The translations under genes and the position numbers were made by a program. Below the pieces are notes generated by a model. It ran no database searches. It saw only the letters and a list, made by a program, of their open reading frames with translations, and was not told the DNA's origin. A stretch of 7,435 nucleotides of DNA from Actinomycetes bacterium. GTDB taxonomy: Bacteria; Actinomycetota; Actinomycetes; Propionibacteriales; Nocardioidaceae. Shown here piece by piece: positions 4,705 through 7,435 of the stretch (positions are counted from its first letter, which is position 1; every line of letters begins with the position of its first letter). The stretch spans positions 4,168-11,602 of the forward strand of contig JAHEXN010000064.1 in NCBI GenBank assembly GCA_023252095.1, in the 5' to 3' direction.

Positions 4705-5688
4705 TCAGCCGGCGTGGAGCTCCAGGTCGGCCACGGCCATGAGCTCACCCTCACGGTCGAGCCACCAGGTCGGGCCGTGTCCGTCGAGCAGACGGGCCTT
4801 GGTCCAGCCCTTCGGCAGGGCCGGAGTCAGGAGTGACCTGTCCTCGAGGCGCAGCACGCGCTGGCGCCCCTTCCACTCACCCGTGCGGAAGCTCGGGGTC
4901 AGCAGCACGTGCCGACCGTCGGACGTGAATCGGCCGTGCACGCCGTGCTTGCCCGGCTCGCGCTTCCAGCCCGAGCGTTCCCACGCGCGGTCGGTCACGG
5001 CGTCGTCGGTGCCGATCGCGGCGACCGTCACGAAGTCGGATCCGTAGCGGTTCATCGACCCGAGGTCCGAGCCTTCGGAGATCACGAGCAGGGCGCCGCC
5101 GTGGCGCAGTGTCGCCGTCAGGCTGACCGCCGGTTCGCCGACCTCGCCGAAGTCGTCGTCGCCGAAGGGGTCGCGCGGGAAGTCGTCGGGCCGCAGCGTG
5201 CGGATCGGTCCGGACCAGGAACCCGCACCGGCCTCGAGGTCGATCGTGAGGTCGGCGGCATGACGCTTCTCCTGGCTCAGCACGCCGTGGCTCAGCACGA
5301 CCGCCCAGGCCGGCGCGGTGCCAGCATCGGTGGTGACCGCGCAGCCGCCACGAAGGCGCGGTGACGGCTCGACCGTCGTGAAGACCTCGCCGCCGTCGAG
5401 GCGGATCTCGCGCGGAGCCGAACCCGGGGCCTGGTGGGCCCAGGCGGTCTGGGGGTCGGTCACGATCACGCAGCCGCCTGACGGAACGCCGAGCAGGAAC
5501 GGCTCGTGCGCCGCAAAGGCCCCCGCGTCGACGTGCGGCACGGGCTGCAGCGTCAGCTCGTCCGGACTGGCCCATGCGAGCGTGCGAGCGTACCCGTCGC
5601 CGTCGGGGAACGAGCCGAGCAGCACGAGGCCACCGTCGGGCAGGGCCGCCCACCCCTCGTGCCACCAGCCGTCGGGAAGCTTCAGCAT
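4705..5688 (-). CDS. Uncharacterised protein, possible beta-propeller (327 aa)
   Basis: I do not recognise the family. The protein is rich in Gly, Trp, Asp and Thr. Short hydrophobic strands following glycines recur roughly every 40-60 residues: GGLVLLGSF, GGCVIVTD, GGCAVTTD, AWAVVLSHG, GGALLVISEG, RHVLLTPSF and TWWLDREGE. This alternation resembles the blades of a beta-propeller, an impression from reading and not from a fold search. No signal peptide or membrane helix is visible, so it is probably cytoplasmic. The ATG at 5688 is the first good start after the STAS gene, with a weak CAGG upstream. It lies 38 nt after the STAS stop codon on the same strand, so it may be the last gene of the phosphatase-STAS operon. 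No function follows from that. Confidence 0.8.
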   Translation of the reverse strand: MLKLPDGWWHEGWAALPDGGLVLLGSFPDGDGYARTLAWASPDELTLQPVPHVDAGAFAAHEPFLLGVPSGGCVIVTDPQTAWAHQAPGSAPREIRLDGGEVFTTVEPSPRLRGGCAVTTDAGTAPAWAVVLSHGVLSQEKRHAADLTIDLEAGAGSWSGPIRTLRPDDFPRDPFGDDDFGEVGEPAVSLTATLRHGGALLVISEGSDLGSMNRYGSDFVTVAAIGTDDAVTDRAWERSGWKREPGKHGVHGRFTSDGRHVLLTPSFRTGEWKGRQRVLRLEDRSLLTPALPKGWTKARLLDGHGPTWWLDREGELMAVADLELHAG

Positions 5689-5726
5689 GGCGTCAGCCTG
5701 CCAGGACCAGAGGCCTGCTCGCCGCC

Positions 5727-6086
5727 TCAGCCCTGGGCGGGAAGCGCCGACGCGAGGTCGGGGTGGATCTCGAACACGTTCTCCATGCCGGTGATCGTGA
5801 GCACGCGATGCACGACCGAGTTGGCTCCGGCGACGCGGAACGCGCCGTTCTCGCGGACGATCTTCCAGGCGCCGACGAGGGCACCGAGGCCGGAGGAGTC
5901 CATGAAGTCGACCTTCGTCAGGTCGACCACGACCCGCTCGTGACCCGATGGCAGACCGGCGATCAGCTCGGCACGCAGGTGGCGGGCGGTCTCGATGTCG
6001 ATGTCGCCGTCGAGCGTGAAGAGGACGTGTCCGTCCCGCTCCTCGCGAGTGACGGTCAAGGGGGCGTCGGTGGGCTGGTCGCTCAT
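5727..6086 (-). CDS. STAS-domain anti-anti-sigma factor (SpoIIAA/RsbV type)
   Basis: A 119-residue single STAS domain of the antagonist family. When dephosphorylated, such proteins bind an anti-sigma kinase and free its sigma factor; when phosphorylated, they release it. Seen: the beta-strand VLFTLDGDIDIETARHL (residues 21-37) and the phosphorylation loop VVVDLTKVDFMDSSGLGAL (52-70), where the acceptor is Ser64 or Ser65 after Asp63. Then follow the helix LVGAWKIVRE and the terminal FEIHPDLASAL, all as in SpoIIAA and RsbV. Its ATG overlaps the TGA of the phosphatase gene in an ATGA, so the two are translationally coupled. The phosphatase is therefore the likely enzyme that dephosphorylates this protein. 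The matching anti-sigma kinase and sigma factor are not in the window. Confidence 0.93.
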   Translation of the reverse strand: MSDQPTDAPLTVTREERDGHVLFTLDGDIDIETARHLRAELIAGLPSGHERVVVDLTKVDFMDSSGLGALVGAWKIVRENGAFRVAGANSVVHRVLTITGMENVFEIHPDLASALPAQG

Positions 6087-7435
6087 GGTGTGTCCATTGT
6101 GGTGGTAGTGGCGGATTCGTGCCGCGCGGACCCCGAGCGGCGCAGGGCCACGACCGTGAGGTCGTCGTCCATCGTGCCGGGGACGGCGGCCAGGAGGCCC
6201 TCGATCCAGTCCTCGAGGGGTCCGTCGGTCGGGATGTCGGAGACCCCCGCGCGGAGCTGGTCGAACGACTCGTCGAGCAGCACGCCGCGCCGCTCGACCA
6301 GGCCGTCGGTGTAGAGGAGCAGGAGCTCGCCGGGCGCGAGCTGCACCCGATCGGTGCGGGCGTGACCGATGCCCGCACCGAGCAGCGGGCGTCCCGTGGG
6401 GGGCTGCGTCGTGGTGCCGTCGGCACGCACGACGAGCGGCGGCGGGTGCCCCGCGTTGGCCAGCTCGACCTCGCCCGTGGCGTTGTCGATGACCGCCATG
6501 ATCACGGTGGCCGTCTGGCCCGCGAGCATGCGGGCCACGAAGCGGTCGAGACGGTCGAGGGTCTCGGCGGGGGAGTGTCCGTCGACGGCGTAGGCCCGCA
6601 GGGACGTGCGCACCTGGGCCATCGCCGCGGCTGCGGCGACGCCGTGCCCGGCGACGTCGCCGACCGTCACCGCGACGCGTCCGTCCGGGAGCGCGAAGAC
6701 GTCCCACCAGTCGCCGCCGAGCTGGATGTCGGCGGCGGGGCGGTACCGGGCCAGCAGGTCGAAGTCGGCGAGCTCGGGGGTCTCGGCGGGCACGAGCGAG
6801 CGCTGCAGCGACTCCGCGACGGCCACGTGCTCGCGCGATCGGCGGACGAGCTCGTGGGAGACCGTGCTGCGGAGCTGGTCGGCGACCTCGAGCTGCCACG
6901 GGAGCCAGGGGTCGCTCCGGTCGCGCACGATCTCGCGCCACCGCTCGAACGACTTGCGCGGACTGAGGCGGACGTCCGGGCCCTCGGCCGCGGCGAGCTC
7001 CTTGTTGCGCGGGTCACCGCCCCAGTCGACGACGTGGACCTGGGCGGGACGGACCCACATCATCCAGCGGTCGGCGCTGTTGCTGATGACGAGCGCACCC
7101 GCAGCCGTCTCGGACTGGGCGGCGAGCGTGGGATCGAGATCGACGAGGTGGTTCGACGACGTCGCGGCGCCCGTGCCGGACCGAAGCAGCTCCGCGATCC
7201 GGTGCAGCGCGGCGGGCTCCGGCACGCGACCGGCCGTCAGCAGTCGCCCGTTGACCCAGATCGCCGCACCGGTGGCGCCGACGAGGTCGAGCGTCACGGA
7301 GTCGGCGATCAGCGCGTCGTGGACGGGGCGCAGGTCGGCGCCGATCCGGGTCACGAGGGCCGACAGCTCCGTCGTGGCCCGGAGCTGGTCGAGGCGTCGG
7401 TCGGCGCGCTGGCGGTCGTCGATCAGCTGCGACCC
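6083..7435 (-). CDS. Phytochrome PHY domain fused to SpoIIE/PP2C phosphatase (N-terminus beyond right edge)
   Basis: The reading frame is open to the window edge, so the visible 450 residues are the C-terminal part of a longer protein. The first roughly 185 visible residues match a bacteriophytochrome PHY domain: LDLVGATGAAIWVNGRLLT, then RWMMWVRPAQVHVVDWGGDP with the tongue motif WGGDP (7024-7010), and SPRKSFERWREIV with PRKSF (6961-6947). A helical linker with ESLQRSLVP leads into a complete SpoIIE/PP2C phosphatase: LGGDWWD (metal site, about 6720-6701), GDVAGHG (6661-6641), NAGHPPPL, YTDGLVE (about 6313-6293) and DDDLT (6169-6155). It should be a cytosolic Mn/Mg-dependent serine phosphatase acting on the adjacent STAS protein. 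Phytochromes with a SpoIIE-type output replace the usual histidine kinase. An internal GTG at 7354 is not the start, because the frame and the coiled region continue upstream. Confidence 0.9.
   Translation of the reverse strand, partial: GSQLIDDRQRADRRLDQLRATTELSALVTRIGADLRPVHDALIADSVTLDLVGATGAAIWVNGRLLTAGRVPEPAALHRIAELLRSGTGAATSSNHLVDLDPTLAAQSETAAGALVISNSADRWMMWVRPAQVHVVDWGGDPRNKELAAAEGPDVRLSPRKSFERWREIVRDRSDPWLPWQLEVADQLRSTVSHELVRRSREHVAVAESLQRSLVPAETPELADFDLLARYRPAADIQLGGDWWDVFALPDGRVAVTVGDVAGHGVAAAAAMAQVRTSLRAYAVDGHSPAETLDRLDRFVARMLAGQTATVIMAVIDNATGEVELANAGHPPPLVVRADGTTTQPPTGRPLLGAGIGHARTDRVQLAPGELLLLYTDGLVERRGVLLDESFDQLRAGVSDIPTDGPLEDWIEGLLAAVPGTMDDDLTVVALRRSGSARHESATTTTMDTP

Noticed and set aside
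4705..6426. A 573-codon open frame on the minus strand that would join the 327-residue protein to an upstream extension
   Set aside because: The upstream 246 codons lie in another frame over the well-supported STAS and phosphatase genes and have a Pro/Arg-rich shadow composition. The ATG at 5688 is where protein-like sequence starts.
5727..6941. A 404-codon frame that would extend the STAS protein at its N-terminus
   Set aside because: The extension overlaps the phosphatase gene out of frame and is Arg/Ala/Pro-rich. The STAS domain starts normally at the ATG at 6086, coupled through ATGA.
6083..7354. GTG at 7354 as the real start of the phosphatase gene
   Set aside because: The frame stays open to the window edge with a coiled, protein-like sequence, and the PHY domain needs upstream PAS-GAF partners. 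It is an internal Val codon.

Overview
The window is GC-rich, with coding frames that strongly prefer G or C at third positions. Its gene families and TAGGGT-type -10 hexamers fit a high-GC actinobacterium, and the intergenic repeats make me think of a Nocardioidaceae-like organism. That taxonomic guess is inference from the sequence alone. No rRNA, tRNA, CRISPR array, transposase or phage gene was recognised.

Left part (1-2645). A TetR-family repressor and an MMPL/RND-type membrane transporter form a minus-strand operon, with stop and start codons sharing one base. The transporter runs off the left edge, so only its N-terminal half is present. Diverging from the repressor is an alpha/beta hydrolase with a complete Ser-Asp-His triad. 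The gap between them holds a convincing minus-strand promoter whose -35/-10 spacer contains an imperfect palindrome, the expected layout for TetR autorepression. The repressor start lies so close to the -10 that its mRNA is probably leaderless. After the hydrolase come a GC hairpin and two inverted copies of a short palindromic repeat. The second copy overlaps the stop codon of the next gene.

Middle part (2642-4678). A glutamyl-Q-tRNA(Asp) synthetase (GluQ-RS) lies on the minus strand behind a strong hairpin terminator that ends a CspA-type cold-shock gene. The cold-shock gene has an inferred leader of about 140 nt. A segment of that leader can pair with the Shine-Dalgarno region, which suggests an RNA switch. 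On the plus strand follow a 90-residue helical protein I do not recognise and a 61-residue helix-turn-helix protein.

Right part (4705-7435). A minus-strand operon begins beyond the right edge. It encodes a protein whose visible part is a phytochrome PHY domain joined to a SpoIIE/PP2C serine phosphatase. A STAS anti-anti-sigma factor follows with a 4-base ATGA overlap, and then a 327-residue unrecognised protein that may be a beta-propeller. The most interesting content is this apparent photoreceptor-phosphatase coupled to an anti-anti-sigma factor. It suggests that red/far-red light controls a sigma factor by partner switching. The chromophore-binding PAS-GAF region and the anti-sigma kinase are not in the window, so the reading rests on the PHY motifs and on gene order.
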